Positions 24,413 through 34,019 of a stretch of 64,000 nt of DNA are shown here, piece by piece. This stretch comes from Exiguobacterium flavidum (lineage in GTDB: Bacteria; Bacillota; Bacilli; Exiguobacteriales; Exiguobacteriaceae): positions 62,001 through 126,000 of the forward strand of contig NZ_QPKS01000010.1 in NCBI RefSeq assembly GCF_003344535.1, read 5' to 3'. Position numbers and translations under genes: made by a program. The stretch's first letter is position 1. Every line of letters begins with the position of its first letter. The notes beneath the pieces were generated by a model that worked only from the letters and a program-made list of their open reading frames with translations, did not search any database and was not told where the DNA came from.

Positions 24413-27319
24413 TCACTTCACGAACACAGGCACGTCGAAGATCGCCGTGTACGTTCCGAGTGATTGATACATGTCATAGATGCGCGTCGTCTGCTTCGAA
24501 GCCCAGCCGATGTCCGTCGCGTACTGATGGACGCCAGGAGCTACCGGATTCCAGCGCATCTTGTAGAGCGTGTTTTGCGGATAGCTGTTGTGGATGTAGC
24601 CTTCACCGATGAACTTCGCACCGCCGATGATGGCCGCCTCCGGTGTGAACCAGCCTTCTTCGTAAGCGCGCTTCGAGCCGCCACCGAGCGGATCGCTGTC
24701 TACCGCGCCGATACCGAACATGTTGTAGACTTTCCGTCCGTTATATATGACGCCGTTCGCGAGTGTCGACGTACCGTTGCCCGTCTCGAGCAATGCGTGC
24801 GAGATCAGATAGGCTTCGTTGACGCCGTACAGCTTGCCGCCGTCGATGAACGCCTGTCCGCATGCGCCGTACGTGCACTTCTCGAAGATGCCTTTTCCTA
24901 CGAGGAGCTTGTTGAGTGTCGAGGCCGGGACGCCGACGCTCTTAGACAGGTCGAGGAACTGGAAGTATTCCTTCGATGTCTTGTCGACCCGCACCGGGTC
25001 GGCCGCTGCGTAGACGTCGCCTTTAAGCGCGTGCATCCATGTCGCCGTGATCTTGTAGAAGCTACCTTCTTCCGCGTAGACTTTGACAGTCGCGTTCTTC
25101 AAAAGCGAGCTGAACAGGCTCGATGGCGAGAGCGTCTCGTCCGGTGTCAGGCGGAGGTTGACGCCGCTGATCGCGTAACCCGGTCCGCCGTAAGATGAGA
25201 TGGCGCCACCGAGCTTGATGTAGCCTTTTGAGACATAGAGGACCTTCGTCCGGTACTTATCCGTCTGCGGCGTCCGTGTCATCTGTGTCGCGACGAACTG
25301 ATCGTACGTGTATGGCACGTTCGACGCTTCATAGACGCTCATCTTCGCGAGCGCCGTGACGACCTGGCTGCTCGGGACATAGCCGTACGTGCCTTCGTGA
25401 GAGACGTAGTAGAAGTTTCCGATTTTCGCAGTCGCCTTGAGACGGACCGACTTCTCGACGTCCGCTTTCTTCGTGTGCGCCGTGCCTGCATAAGCATAGA
25501 GGGATGCCTCGGTTCTCGTCAGCAGTTCCTTGCTGAGCGTCTCACGGATCGCCGGGACGAGGAATGGCTTTTCGATCCATCCTGTCGCGCCGTTGATGCT
25601 CACCTTCACGTAATGCTTGTCGTCCGGCGTCCATGCCGTCTGCTGGCTGAGGACGTGGTTGTTTACCGGGACGGTCGCGACGAGATTGCCGGATCCCGGC
25701 GCGCTCGTCAGGTTGACGGTCGAAGCCGTCAAATAGATGGCCGATTCTTTTTGATAGAGCACTTCTGCCGCCTCCAGTTCCGAGCTCGCGACGTATCCCT
25801 TCTTCCCGTCGAGGGTGACGAGAATCCAGTCGCCGATCCGTCCGGTCGCGATGAGGCGGTCATTGCCGTCCGCCGTCGCGATGACGGAATGGGCAGGTCC
25901 AGCGTACGAGCGGACCGATGCAGTCGAGACCGGCTGGTACATCGTCTTCGGCATCATGCTGTAGGTCGTTTCTTTTAAGTTGCTGAGCAGAAGATAACCG
26001 CTCATTCCATTCACCTTAGCTAAAATATAGTCTCTCCCCGAGATGCTCGTCGCGCGTTTCGTCGTATAGACCGTGTTGCCTGTACCGAGCGTAAGGAGAG
26101 TCCGTCCCGTTCCGTCGATCTTCGACATGAAAGCCGTCGGTCTTTCAGTGATGAAACGTGTCCCGGGAATCGTCACCGAGCTCATGGTCACCGGTGAGAG
26201 GGTAGAACCATAGGCGTACCCCGTCTTCCCGCCATAGCTGATGCGGTACCAGCTGCCGATCTTCACCGTCGGCTTGACGAGCGTGCCTTTTGGGACCGTC
26301 TTGACGGCAGCGTAGGAGCTTCCGACATATGAACGGAGCAGCGTCGACGCCGTCGTCTTATAGGATTTCCCGCTCAAAGAAGTCGAAGCGATGATTTTTC
26401 CTGAACCGGCCGGAATATAGCCTGTCTTCGAATCGATCGAAACCCGGTGCCATACCTTCCCGCTTGCATCCTTGACGGAAGAAGAGGTGACATAGACATT
26501 CCCCGAAGTGAGCGTCTTGACCGTCGAAGCGCTTGAGCGCGCCGCAGACTTGACCGCCGTGCTCTGGCTGAGCAGGTAGTTCACCGGCGTGGATTGTTTT
26601 ACGCTCGCAGCCAGGGTATGTGCCATCAGAACGTAGCCGATCTTGCCGTTGTAGCTTACGCGATACCAGTCGCCTAACTTGCCGCTCGCTGAAAGCGAAG
26701 CACCCTTAGGAACGCTTGAGAGAGCGCCGTACGCCACACCTGCGTAAGAACGAAGGGATGTGCTGACGTTCGTGACAAGCGCGTCAGCAGGGAGCGTGAC
26801 ATAAGGGACGACCGTTCCTTTTCCGGCTGGAATGAATCCGAGTTTGCCGTCGATCGCGACGCGGTGCCACGATTCGCCGTACGGGTTCTTGATGACAGTC
26901 GATGTGTAGTAGACGTCGCGTTTCTTGAACGTCTTCAACGTCTGCGCTGTCGACTTCGCCGACATTTTTATCGCGACGTCAGCTGACAGGAGGAAACGTG
27001 TCTTTGCGATCTTGGTCATCGTGCTGTACTCGCTCAATGACTTCAAAGGTATGTAACCTGTCTTGCCCGCATAGACGGTCTTGCGGTAAGTACCGCTGAT
27101 CGACAGATAGTTCGACTTGAGCAGCGTTCCTTTCGGGACCGTTGCGAGCACCTTCTTCGTCGAGCCGGTTCCATTATAGAGAACTGTAGCTGTGTTCGTT
27201 TTATAGCTCGTCCACGGCGTAGTCGCCGCATTGGCAGTCTGCGTCACAGTGCTGAACAGACCGATGACGAGCAAGAGCGCGATCAGTCGCCGCACCGTGA
27301 TGGGGAAAAAGTTCTTCAA
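24413..27319 (-). CDS. secreted SH3-repeat N-acetylglucosaminidase (LytD-like autolysin)
   Basis: The 968-residue protein has a signal peptide ending TANAA, a long array of bacterial SH3-like repeats (residues about 35-750; recurring YRISYGGKTGY or VSINGATGWI strands and LRSYVGSSY turns), and a C-terminal glucosaminidase domain of the GH73 type. The catalytic glutamate is in SHALLETGNGTS near residue 844, followed by YNMFGIGA and a W/Y-rich end. It should cut the glycan chain of peptidoglycan, held to the wall by the repeats. The start is TTG 27319 behind AGGAGG. A sigma-D-like promoter lies about 95 bases upstream. Confidence 0.9.
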   Translation of the reverse strand: MKNFFPITVRRLIALLLVIGLFSTVTQTANAATTPWTSYKTNTATVLYNGTGSTKKVLATVPKGTLLKSNYLSISGTYRKTVYAGKTGYIPLKSLSEYSTMTKIAKTRFLLSADVAIKMSAKSTAQTLKTFKKRDVYYTSTVIKNPYGESWHRVAIDGKLGFIPAGKGTVVPYVTLPADALVTNVSTSLRSYAGVAYGALSSVPKGASLSASGKLGDWYRVSYNGKIGYVLMAHTLAASVKQSTPVNYLLSQSTAVKSAARSSASTVKTLTSGNVYVTSSSVKDASGKVWHRVSIDSKTGYIPAGSGKIIASTSLSGKSYKTTASTLLRSYVGSSYAAVKTVPKGTLVKPTVKIGSWYRISYGGKTGYAYGSTLSPVTMSSVTIPGTRFITERPTAFMSKIDGTGRTLLTLGTGNTVYTTKRATSISGRDYILAKVNGMSGYLLLSNLKETTYSMMPKTMYQPVSTASVRSYAGPAHSVIATADGNDRLIATGRIGDWILVTLDGKKGYVASSELEAAEVLYQKESAIYLTASTVNLTSAPGSGNLVATVPVNNHVLSQQTAWTPDDKHYVKVSINGATGWIEKPFLVPAIRETLSKELLTRTEASLYAYAGTAHTKKADVEKSVRLKATAKIGNFYYVSHEGTYGYVPSSQVVTALAKMSVYEASNVPYTYDQFVATQMTRTPQTDKYRTKVLYVSKGYIKLGGAISSYGGPGYAISGVNLRLTPDETLSPSSLFSSLLKNATVKVYAEEGSFYKITATWMHALKGDVYAAADPVRVDKTSKEYFQFLDLSKSVGVPASTLNKLLVGKGIFEKCTYGACGQAFIDGGKLYGVNEAYLISHALLETGNGTSTLANGVIYNGRKVYNMFGIGAVDSDPLGGGSKRAYEEGWFTPEAAIIGGAKFIGEGYIHNSYPQNTLYKMRWNPVAPGVHQYATDIGWASKQTTRIYDMYQSLGTYTAIFDVPVFVK

Positions 27320-27410
27320 TCTCTTAAACCTCCTAGGTCTTGTCAGGCATAGGTTGCTGTCGTCTCTGAGATGTGATGGATTCTAAGGTGATGGATGATT
27401 CTCATCTCTA

Positions 27411-27437
27411 CTATCGACTAAATGTAAGGAGGTTTTA
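27411..27437 (-). promoter_or_regulatory. sigma-D (motility) type promoter of the autolysin gene
   Basis: On the minus strand TAAA (27437-27434), 15 bases, GTCGATAG (27418-27411) matches the sigma-D consensus TAAA-N15-GCCGATAT at ten of twelve positions. B. subtilis lytD is a sigma-D gene, so the context agrees. Confidence 0.6.
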
Positions 27438-27479
27438 ATGAAAACTTGAAATTTTATAAAAAAGAGTAAATCAGTAATT

Positions 27480-27508
27480 GAAAAAACACCCATCCTCGGG
27501 ATGGGTGT
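27480..27508 (-). terminator. terminator of the yyaL-like gene
   Basis: On the minus strand ACACCCATCC pairs with GGATGGGTGT around a three-base loop and is followed by U6-7. Confidence 0.92.
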
Positions 27509-27515
27509 CAAAGGT

Positions 27516-29558
27516 TCAGTGAATATGGCGTTCGATCGAAGGAAGATCAGACGTCGGCAGATTGCACACGAAGTTCTCGCACAAGTAAGCGGTCGTCGGT
27601 CCTTCGCGCCGGTAATCTGCCACGAACGGCGCGACGCATGCGAGATCGTGGCCGGAACGGGCGGTCAGGATGGCCAGTTCCGGAAGATGCTTCCTTCTTA
27701 GACGCGAGAGGAACGCAGTGGCGTCCTCGTCGTCGGCCGTCAGCACGATCAGTTCACGCCGAACGTGCTCTGTCAGGCAGTAGGCTTCAAGGAGCGCCGC
27801 ATGGCCTGTCGGCTGGGACCGGACGTCGGTCGAGCTGAACAGGCGGAATGCCTTCTCCTCATAGTCCGTCTCACCGGTCAGTTGGCTCAGGCGCAGCAAC
27901 AGCCTCGCCATCACGCTGTTTCCGGACGGGAGGACGCCGTCGTAATGCTCCTTCGAGCGGATCATCAGCTCCTCCTGGTCGGTGCCGGTGAAGAAGAAGC
28001 TGCCCGCAGCGTCATCGTAGAACAGCCGGACCGCATCATCGACGAGCTCCCGTGCCCGAAGCAGGTCGCGTACGTCGAGCGTCGCGTCATACAGTTCGAG
28101 ATAGGAGGAGGCAAGATAGGCATAGTCGTCAAGCAGGCCGAACCCTTTGACTTCTCCGTCACGCCAGCGGACCATCAGGCGTCCGTCGACGACGAGATGT
28201 TCCTCGATGAAGCGGGCAGCGCGCCGTGCTCTCTCAAGATAGACCGGTTCGTCGAAAGCGCGGGAGGCGCGGGCGTACGCGGCGATCATCAATGCATTTT
28301 GTGACGTCAATACCTTGTCGTCAAGGCCTGGCCGGGTGCGTGTGTTGCGGACGGCAAGCAACGTGCGGCGCTCGGACGCGAGCTGCGCCATCAGCGCGCG
28401 CGGATCGAGCCCCGCCTGCTCAGCGAGCTGATTGAAGTCCTGTCCCGTCCGGCGCAGGACGTTCGCCCCTTCGAAGTTCCCTTCAGCGGTCACGCCGTAG
28501 GCTTTCGCGAACAGGGAATCGGGACCGAGCAGCTCATCGATTTCGCTCTTTTGCCAGACGTAGAAGGTACCTTCGCGTCCTTCCGAGTCGGCATCCTCAG
28601 CCGAATAGAACGCCCCTTCAGGCGACGTCATGACGCTCTCGATATAGAGGAACACTTCCTCGGCGTAGACGCGGAAGCGCGGCCGGCCGGTCAGCTGGAA
28701 CGTCTCGGCGCACAAGAACGCGAACAGGGCGTTGTCATACAGCATCTTCTCGAAGTGGGGAATCTCCCACGCCGCGTCGACGGCGTACCGGGCGACACCG
28801 AAGCCGACCTGGTCGTAGATGCCGCCCTCCCGTATCGCGGTCAGCGTCCGCATCACCATCTGGAGCGCCGTCTCATCCTCGGCGTAGCGATGATATTCGA
28901 GGAGGAAGGACAGCAAGGGGAGTGACGGGAATTTCGGTGCGCCGCCGAAACCGCCGTTTTTCGTGTCGAATTCGCGCATCAGCTGGTCGAACGCATCGTG
29001 GAGGACGTCTTCGTCGAGCGGACGGCCGTCGCTCCTTGAGACGTGCATGAGAGCCTCCTTGACCTCTTGTCCGATTCGCGAGACCTTCGCCGGGTCGTCC
29101 GAATAATGGTGCGCGAGCTGGACGATGACCTGCGTGAAACTCGGTTGATTGAAGTGGGGTTTCTTCGGGAAATAGGTCCCGATGAAGAACGGGGTCTGGT
29201 CCGGCGTCATGAAGACGCTGAGCGGCCAACCGCCCTGGCCGTTCATCAGCTGGGCTGCCGTCATGTAGATCTGGTCGATGTCAGGCCGCTCCTCCCGGTC
29301 GACCTTGATCGAGACGAAGCGCTCGTTCAGGACACTCGCTGTCTCCGCGTCCTCGAAGCTCTCGTGGGCGAGGACGTGGCACCAGTGACAGGTCGAATAG
29401 CCGATTGACAGGAAGATCGGCTTGCCTTCCGTCCGTGCCCGCTCGAACGCCTCTTCTCCCCATTCGTACCAGTCGACCGGATTCTCGGCATGTTGAAGCA
29501 GATAAGGCGATTTCGAATGAATCAGCCAATTATATCGTTCGGAATGGCGTGTTTGCAT
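27516..29558 (-). CDS. yyaL: YyaL-like thioredoxin-domain protein (DUF255, SPATA20 family)
   Basis: The 680-residue protein has the family opening [18 protein letters not shown] and a thioredoxin-like domain with CHWCH near residues 56-60 ([15 protein letters not shown]). [11 protein letters not shown] and [12 protein letters not shown] follow, then an (alpha/alpha) barrel-like domain resembling GlcNAc epimerase folds with [25 protein letters not shown]. These proteins are conserved from bacteria to man but the biochemical role is not settled. Start ATG 29558 has GGAGG seven bases upstream. It is monocistronic. Confidence 0.9.
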   Translation of the reverse strand: MQTRHSERYNWLIHSKSPYLLQHAENPVDWYEWGEEAFERARTEGKPIFLSIGYSTCHWCHVLAHESFEDAETASVLNERFVSIKVDREERPDIDQIYMTAAQLMNGQGGWPLSVFMTPDQTPFFIGTYFPKKPHFNQPSFTQVIVQLAHHYSDDPAKVSRIGQEVKEALMHVSRSDGRPLDEDVLHDAFDQLMREFDTKNGGFGGAPKFPSLPLLSFLLEYHRYAEDETALQMVMRTLTAIREGGIYDQVGFGVARYAVDAAWEIPHFEKMLYDNALFAFLCAETFQLTGRPRFRVYAEEVFLYIESVMTSPEGAFYSAEDADSEGREGTFYVWQKSEIDELLGPDSLFAKAYGVTAEGNFEGANVLRRTGQDFNQLAEQAGLDPRALMAQLASERRTLLAVRNTRTRPGLDDKVLTSQNALMIAAYARASRAFDEPVYLERARRAARFIEEHLVVDGRLMVRWRDGEVKGFGLLDDYAYLASSYLELYDATLDVRDLLRARELVDDAVRLFYDDAAGSFFFTGTDQEELMIRSKEHYDGVLPSGNSVMARLLLRLSQLTGETDYEEKAFRLFSSTDVRSQPTGHAALLEAYCLTEHVRRELIVLTADDEDATAFLSRLRRKHLPELAILTARSGHDLACVAPFVADYRREGPTTAYLCENFVCNLPTSDLPSIERHIH

Positions 29559-29696
29559 GATGATGCCTCCTTCAGTGTCAGTTCTCTTTCACGATACCCA
29601 TTTCAAAGGACGCGTACAACTCGACTGGGACAAATGATTCAAAAACAGGGGTGTATGGGTCTTATGACTTACAATGAAGGAAAGAGGGGGGAAGGT

Positions 29697-30398
29697 ATGA
29701 AAAAGGGGATCATATTGATCGTGGTGCTGGTGCTTGGCATGGGGATGCCGGCAGAGGCGAAAACGGATTATCATTCAGCGAGCTACGTCTACCTGACGTT
29801 CGATGACGGACCGGATGATCGGACGCCCGCGATTCTTGACGTGCTGAAGAAGCAGAAGGTGAAGGCGACGTTCTTCGTGACCGGACGGAACGCGAAGCGC
29901 TATCCGACCTTGCTGAAGCGAATCGCCAAGGAGGGGCACGCGATCGGCCTTCACAGCATGACGCATGACGCGAAACTGTTCTATAAGACACCTGCCTCCG
30001 CAGTCGCGGAGATGAAGGAGACGCAGGTGATCGTCGCACGCTTGACCGGCAAGAATGTGTACGATGTACGCGTCCCGTACGGCAGCGTCCCGAAGATGAC
30101 GTCCGAGCACATCAAGAAGATGGAGGCGGCAGGCTTTCGGATCTGGGACTGGAACGTCGACAGCGAGGACTGGCGATATGCGAAACGTCCTAAAGTGACG
30201 TTCGAACGCGTCGCGCTCGGTTTGGAGCGAACGGCAGAAAGAAGAACGGCTGCCGTCGTCCTGATGCACGATCACGCGACGGACCCCGTCATCCTCGAGA
30301 AGTGGATCGTATCCGAGAAGAAGAAGGCCGCCTTCCGGACTGTGCAGCAGGCGAAGACGTCCTACAGCTTCTTCGCGAAGTGGCCGGCGAAGAAATGA
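29697..30398 (+). CDS. secreted polysaccharide deacetylase (NodB domain)
   Basis: ATG 29697 follows GGGGGGAAGG and gives a 233-residue protein with a signal peptide (MKKGIILIVVLVLGMGMPAEA). The NodB motifs are intact: TFDDGP (residues 34-39), the metal-binding HSMTH (85-89), RVPYGS, DWNVDSEDW and VLMHDH. Such enzymes remove acetyl groups from peptidoglycan or other GlcNAc/MurNAc polymers. The DWNVDSEDW form recalls the PdaA/YheN group. An upstream in-frame extension from 29490 would overlap the divergent yyaL control region and lacks a signal. Confidence 0.88.
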   Translation: MKKGIILIVVLVLGMGMPAEAKTDYHSASYVYLTFDDGPDDRTPAILDVLKKQKVKATFFVTGRNAKRYPTLLKRIAKEGHAIGLHSMTHDAKLFYKTPASAVAEMKETQVIVARLTGKNVYDVRVPYGSVPKMTSEHIKKMEAAGFRIWDWNVDSEDWRYAKRPKVTFERVALGLERTAERRTAAVVLMHDHATDPVILEKWIVSEKKKAAFRTVQQAKTSYSFFAKWPAKK

Positions 30399-30437
30399 GT
30401 ACGGGGTGGCGTCAGCCATCCTGTTTCCTAAAAAACA

Positions 30438-30466
30438 TTGACTTTATGAAATACCCTATGTTATAT
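30438..30466 (+). promoter_or_regulatory. strong vegetative promoter of the structured RNA
   Basis: TTGACT (30438-30443), 17 bases, TTATAT (30461-30466). Transcription would start near 30473, just before the conserved-looking stem arm at 30482. Confidence 0.7.
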
Positions 30467-30472
30467 TACAGG

Positions 30473-30859
30473 AAGTCATGTATCGGGGATGATCACTCAT
30501 GTGAGAATCCTTAACCCAAAACAACCACATATCAGGTCTGGATTTTTAGACCTTACTGACCACCATGTCAGACATAAGTCATCGCTTTTATTTTGTCCTG
30601 TGCGCGAGCACGGGGAACCTAGCAAGATAAACCTTTCCCACGATACTTCGCGACTCGTCCGAGTCATTTTCTAAAAATCCCAGTAGCGCCATTGATGCGC
30701 ATCTTGATTCTCGCTAAAACGCTTGATTCAGCTGGCGCGGCCTAGGAGCCGCAACAACGAAAGAGAGGTAGGGCTTTCGTCGTTTCAGGTGTTTTGATCA
30801 CCTGTAATCCCCGATTCGATGACAACCAAAAAGAACTCACGCCATAGGGCGTTTTTTTT
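30473..30859 (+). ncRNA. candidate structured non-coding RNA or long leader, unidentified
   Basis: The 504-base gap between the deacetylase and the YdaT-like gene has no credible ORF but a sigma-A promoter and a terminator. The ends pair: ATCGGGGAT (30482-30490) with ATCCCCGAT (30807-30815). A second long-range helix joins CTGGATTTTTAGA (30538-30550) to TCTAAAAATCCCAG (30670-30683) with one bulge. Local hairpins include CTGTGC-GCGA-GCACGG, GACTC-GTCC-GAGTC, GCGGC-CTAGGA-GCCGC, ACGAAAG..CTTTCGT and CAGGTG..CACCTG. I found no tmRNA tag or tRNA-like end, no RNase P core and no SRP or 6S pattern. It could be a free RNA or a leader of the next gene. Confidence 0.65.
30839..30859 (+). terminator. 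terminator of the structured RNA
   Basis: ACGCC-ATAG-GGCGT followed by eight T. It ends the RNA 43 bases before the ATG of the YdaT-like gene. Confidence 0.85.
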
Positions 30860-30902
30860 GTGCCTTTTTTAGGGAATCCTCTGAAAAAGGAGGTGCTTAC
30901 AC

Positions 30903-31091
30903 ATGCCATGGAATGAGAAGAACTATCCGGACTCATTCAAGAACTTCGATCCGGAACTGCGCGAGAAGGCAATCGAAATCGCGAACGCATTGCTCCGTGA
31001 CGGATACGATGAAGGGCGGGCGATTCCAATCGCGACGTCGCAGGCCGAGAAATGGTACGAGTCCCATAAGAATGGAAAAAACGAACGATGA
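30903..31091 (+). CDS. small YdaT-N-terminal-like protein
   Basis: The 62-residue protein (MPWNEKNYPDSFKNFDPELR..., ...ALLRDGYDEGRAIPIATSQAEKW) matches the N-terminal domain of B. subtilis YdaT as I recall it; the C-terminal DUF2188 part is absent. It is a soluble helical protein of unknown role, often general-stress linked in Bacillus. AAAGGAGGTG lies nine bases upstream of ATG 30903. The upstream RNA terminator means that it depends either on read-through or on a promoter that I cannot see in the short gap. Confidence 0.78.
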   Translation: MPWNEKNYPDSFKNFDPELREKAIEIANALLRDGYDEGRAIPIATSQAEKWYESHKNGKNER

Positions 31092-31104
31092 AAACAATGT
31101 AAGC

Positions 31105-31145
31105 GATGTCATATCTTCGATTTACGAAGGATGACATCTTTTTTT
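31105..31145 (+). terminator. terminator of the YdaT-like gene
   Basis: GATGTCAT..ATGACATC with inner CTTCG..CGAAG pairing, followed by seven T. Confidence 0.92.
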
Positions 31146-31160
31146 ACGAAAAAAATACAC

Positions 31161-31178
31161 CAGATAAAGAAATATCTG
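31161..31178. promoter_or_regulatory. palindrome next to the nuclease promoter
   Basis: CAGATA and TATCTG flank AAGAAA. The repeat abuts a TGATAATATAAG stretch that could hold the -10 element of the secreted nuclease gene (start 31224), so it may be an operator. Confidence 0.35.
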
Positions 31179-31223
31179 ATAATATAAGAGAGCACTAACA
31201 ATTTCTGTCTGGGAGGTTCATTC

Positions 31224-33971
31224 ATGAAATACGGCAGCACGATTGGGAAATGGGCATTAGTGGGAGTACTGGCAACAGGCGTTTTACCGCCGGCTGGTGC
31301 GGTATTGGCAGAAGGCGAAGGCGTCATCTTGTCAGAGTACATCGAAGGATCGAGCAACAACAAGGCAATCGAAATCTTTAACGGATCAGGCCAGATCATC
31401 AACCTGTCCGATTATGCATTGATTCAATACACGAACGGCGGACCGACCGAGGCGAAGATCACATTGTCGGGCACGATCGAACCGGGCAAGACGTTCGTCA
31501 TCGCGAACTCGAGTGCAAACGCTGACATTAAGGCGAAGGCACAGCAGACGACAGGCTCACTCAATTTCAATGGGAACGATCCGGTCGCGTTGAAGAAAGG
31601 GGACGCGATCGTTGACATCATCGGACCGATCGGGTCTTCGAGCGATTTCGCGAAGGATACGACGCTCGTCCGCAGCGAAGCGGTCGTAAACGGCGTCACG
31701 GCATATGACGCGACGCAATGGTCGAAACTCCCGGTCGATACGATTGCTGGGCTTGGCACACATACCGCATCCGGCGACAGCGACATCGTCGTCGCACCGA
31801 CAGCGACGCCGACTGGCGAAGTCGAGCGCGGAACGAAGGTGACGCTTTCTGCTGAAGGCGTGATCCACTATACGCTTGACGGTTCGACACCGACGGCCAG
31901 CAGCCCGGTCTACTCGGAAGCGATCACGATCAACGACGAGATCACGGTCAAGGCGATCGCGATCAAGGACGGGAAGTCGTCTGCCGTATCTTCATTCAAA
32001 TATTACATCGCTCCACCGATCACGAAGATCAGCACGATCCAAGGAGCTTCGCAGCGCTCACCGCTTGAGGGCGAGAAAGTCCGGACGAGTGGTATCGTCA
32101 CATATGTCGCTGACGGAAGCAACTTCTACATGCAGGACCCGAACGCGGACAGTGACAGCAAGACGTCTGAGGGAATCCTCGTCTATGCGCCGAACCACGG
32201 CGTCACAGTCGGACAGGCCGTCTCGACGACAGGTTTCGTCAAGGAATGGATTCTTGGCGGCTACAGCGACAAGTTCGACACGGACCTCGCCGTGACTGAA
32301 ATCAACAGCGTCAACCTCGTCAAAGGGGCACTCAACGAAGGCTTGCCTGCGAGCATCGTCCTTGGCGGCGACGGCGTCCTCATTCCGACGAAGGTCATCG
32401 ATAACGACGCGTTCGCGCAGTTCGACCCGGAAGAGGATGCAATCGACCTGTATGAGAGCCTGGAAGGAATGCGCGTCGCACTTCCGAACGCGATCGTCAC
32501 GGGACCACAGGCGAACCGGACGATCCCGGTCCGGACACAGACGACTGACAAGCTCTACACGAAGCGCGGGACGCCGATCCTGCAAGCCGATAACGCGAAC
32601 CCGGAGCGACTATTCGTCGAGATGGGCAGCTCGTCTTACCGCGCGAAAGCGGGCGATCGCTTCGAAGGAACGATCGAAGGCGTCATGAGCTACAACTACT
32701 CGGCCTATAAAGTGTTGACGAAGGCGGCTAATCTGCCGACACTCATCACAAGTGAAGTCGACCGTAAACCGACGACGATCGCGACTGACGACTCGCGTCT
32801 GACGATCGCTTCGTACAACGTCGAGAACTTCGCTTCGACGGCGGACGCTGGCAAGGTGGATCGCGTCTCGGAAGGAATCGCGAAGTTCCTGAAGACGCCG
32901 GACATCGTCGGTCTGACGGAGATGCAGGATAACGACGGTGCGACGGACAGCGGCACGGTCGATGCGTCGAAATCATTCGAGACATTGATCGCTGCGATCG
33001 AAGCAAAGACTGGTGTCCGTTATGCGTACACGGACATCGCGCCAGTTGATAAAGAAGATGGCGGGCAGCCGGGCGGAAACATCCGCGTCGGATTCCTCTA
33101 TAACCCGGCACGCGTCCAGCTCGCAGCAGGGGAGAAGGGATCAGCGACAGAGGCGGTCAAGGTCGAGGATGGCAAACTCTCGCACAACCCGGGCCGGATC
33201 GAGCCGAACGACCCGAACTTCGAGAGCTCGCGTAAACCGCTCGTCGGCGAGTTCGTCTTCAAGGGCGAGTCGTACCACGTCATCGTCAACCACTTCAACT
33301 CGAAGGGCGGCGACGGGGCTGACTTCGGCAAGAACCAGCCGGTCGTCCGTAAGAGCGAAGTACAGCGCCACGCGATCGCGAACATCGTCAACGATTTCGT
33401 CGAATCGCTTGAAAAAGAGATCGACGAGCCGAACGTCGTCGTACTTGGCGACTTGAACGACTTCCAGTTCTCGAAGACGCTCGACATCCTTAAAGGTGAC
33501 GTCCTCTACAACACGGTCGACGACCTGCCGGAGAACGAGCGCTACTCGTACATCTACAACGGGAACGCACAAGTACTCGACCATATCCTCATCTCTGACC
33601 GCCTGAAGGCGCTGACGGAGTCGGATATCGTCAACATCAACTCGGATTATATGGAAGCGGACGGAAGCGCGAGCGATCACGACCCGGCGATCATCTCGAT
33701 CGAAGGCGTCGAGCGTCAAGTGGCGGTCGACGGAAAAGCTGTGATCGGCGACTGGCGCGTCACGCAAAAAGGCGTCCATAACGTGATCGAGCACAAGGTC
33801 GGTTCGACATGGATCAAGGTCGGTGAGACGCACGGCTTGCAGCAAGGTGAACTCCTGGAACTTCGCGTCATGAAGGATACGCCGTATATCGAAGTGAAGA
33901 CGAAGAAGGAAGGTACGCTCTGGCTGACGCCGATTGGCGGCAAGAAGCTCGGCGAGACGGACAAGTTCTGA
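31224..33971 (+). CDS. secreted multidomain nuclease (lamin-tail plus EEP domain)
   Basis: The 915-residue protein has a signal peptide (cleavage near AVLA-EGEG), a lamin-tail domain (residues 35-150: ILSEYIEGSSNNKAIEIFN), and a chitobiase C-terminal-like motif (YTLDGSTPTASSPVYS, near 212). An OB-like region lies at 265-380 and an endonuclease/exonuclease/phosphatase domain at about 530-825. EEP motifs seen are IASYNVENF, GLTEMQD, VNHFNSKGGD, VLGDLNDF and ASDHDP. The order is that of ExeM-type extracellular DNases. There is no LPXTG anchor. It may recover phosphate or nucleotides, or act on biofilm DNA. Confidence 0.88.
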   Translation: MKYGSTIGKWALVGVLATGVLPPAGAVLAEGEGVILSEYIEGSSNNKAIEIFNGSGQIINLSDYALIQYTNGGPTEAKITLSGTIEPGKTFVIANSSANADIKAKAQQTTGSLNFNGNDPVALKKGDAIVDIIGPIGSSSDFAKDTTLVRSEAVVNGVTAYDATQWSKLPVDTIAGLGTHTASGDSDIVVAPTATPTGEVERGTKVTLSAEGVIHYTLDGSTPTASSPVYSEAITINDEITVKAIAIKDGKSSAVSSFKYYIAPPITKISTIQGASQRSPLEGEKVRTSGIVTYVADGSNFYMQDPNADSDSKTSEGILVYAPNHGVTVGQAVSTTGFVKEWILGGYSDKFDTDLAVTEINSVNLVKGALNEGLPASIVLGGDGVLIPTKVIDNDAFAQFDPEEDAIDLYESLEGMRVALPNAIVTGPQANRTIPVRTQTTDKLYTKRGTPILQADNANPERLFVEMGSSSYRAKAGDRFEGTIEGVMSYNYSAYKVLTKAANLPTLITSEVDRKPTTIATDDSRLTIASYNVENFASTADAGKVDRVSEGIAKFLKTPDIVGLTEMQDNDGATDSGTVDASKSFETLIAAIEAKTGVRYAYTDIAPVDKEDGGQPGGNIRVGFLYNPARVQLAAGEKGSATEAVKVEDGKLSHNPGRIEPNDPNFESSRKPLVGEFVFKGESYHVIVNHFNSKGGDGADFGKNQPVVRKSEVQRHAIANIVNDFVESLEKEIDEPNVVVLGDLNDFQFSKTLDILKGDVLYNTVDDLPENERYSYIYNGNAQVLDHILISDRLKALTESDIVNINSDYMEADGSASDHDPAIISIEGVERQVAVDGKAVIGDWRVTQKGVHNVIEHKVGSTWIKVGETHGLQQGELLELRVMKDTPYIEVKTKKEGTLWLTPIGGKKLGETDKF

Positions 33972-33994
33972 TTTGGAATAGGCTTTTAATAGAT

Positions 33995-34019
33995 AAAGCG
34001 GAGCTCACTGCTCCGCTTT
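33995..34019. terminator. bidirectional terminator
   Basis: AAAGCGGAGC and GCTCCGCTTT pair around TCACT, followed by T5 on plus. The stop codon of the convergent minus-strand gene lies in the loop. Confidence 0.9.

Noticed and set aside
30489-30674. 61-codon plus-strand frame in the RNA region
   Set aside because: No ribosome site, and its sequence is fully explained by paired helices of the RNA candidate.
30473-30859. Identification of the structured RNA as tmRNA, RNase P RNA, SRP RNA or 6S RNA
   Set aside because: No tRNA-like end or tag frame, no GAGGAAAGTCC-type core, no SRP tetraloop/GGAAGCAGCC element and no single long bulged hairpin of the 6S kind.
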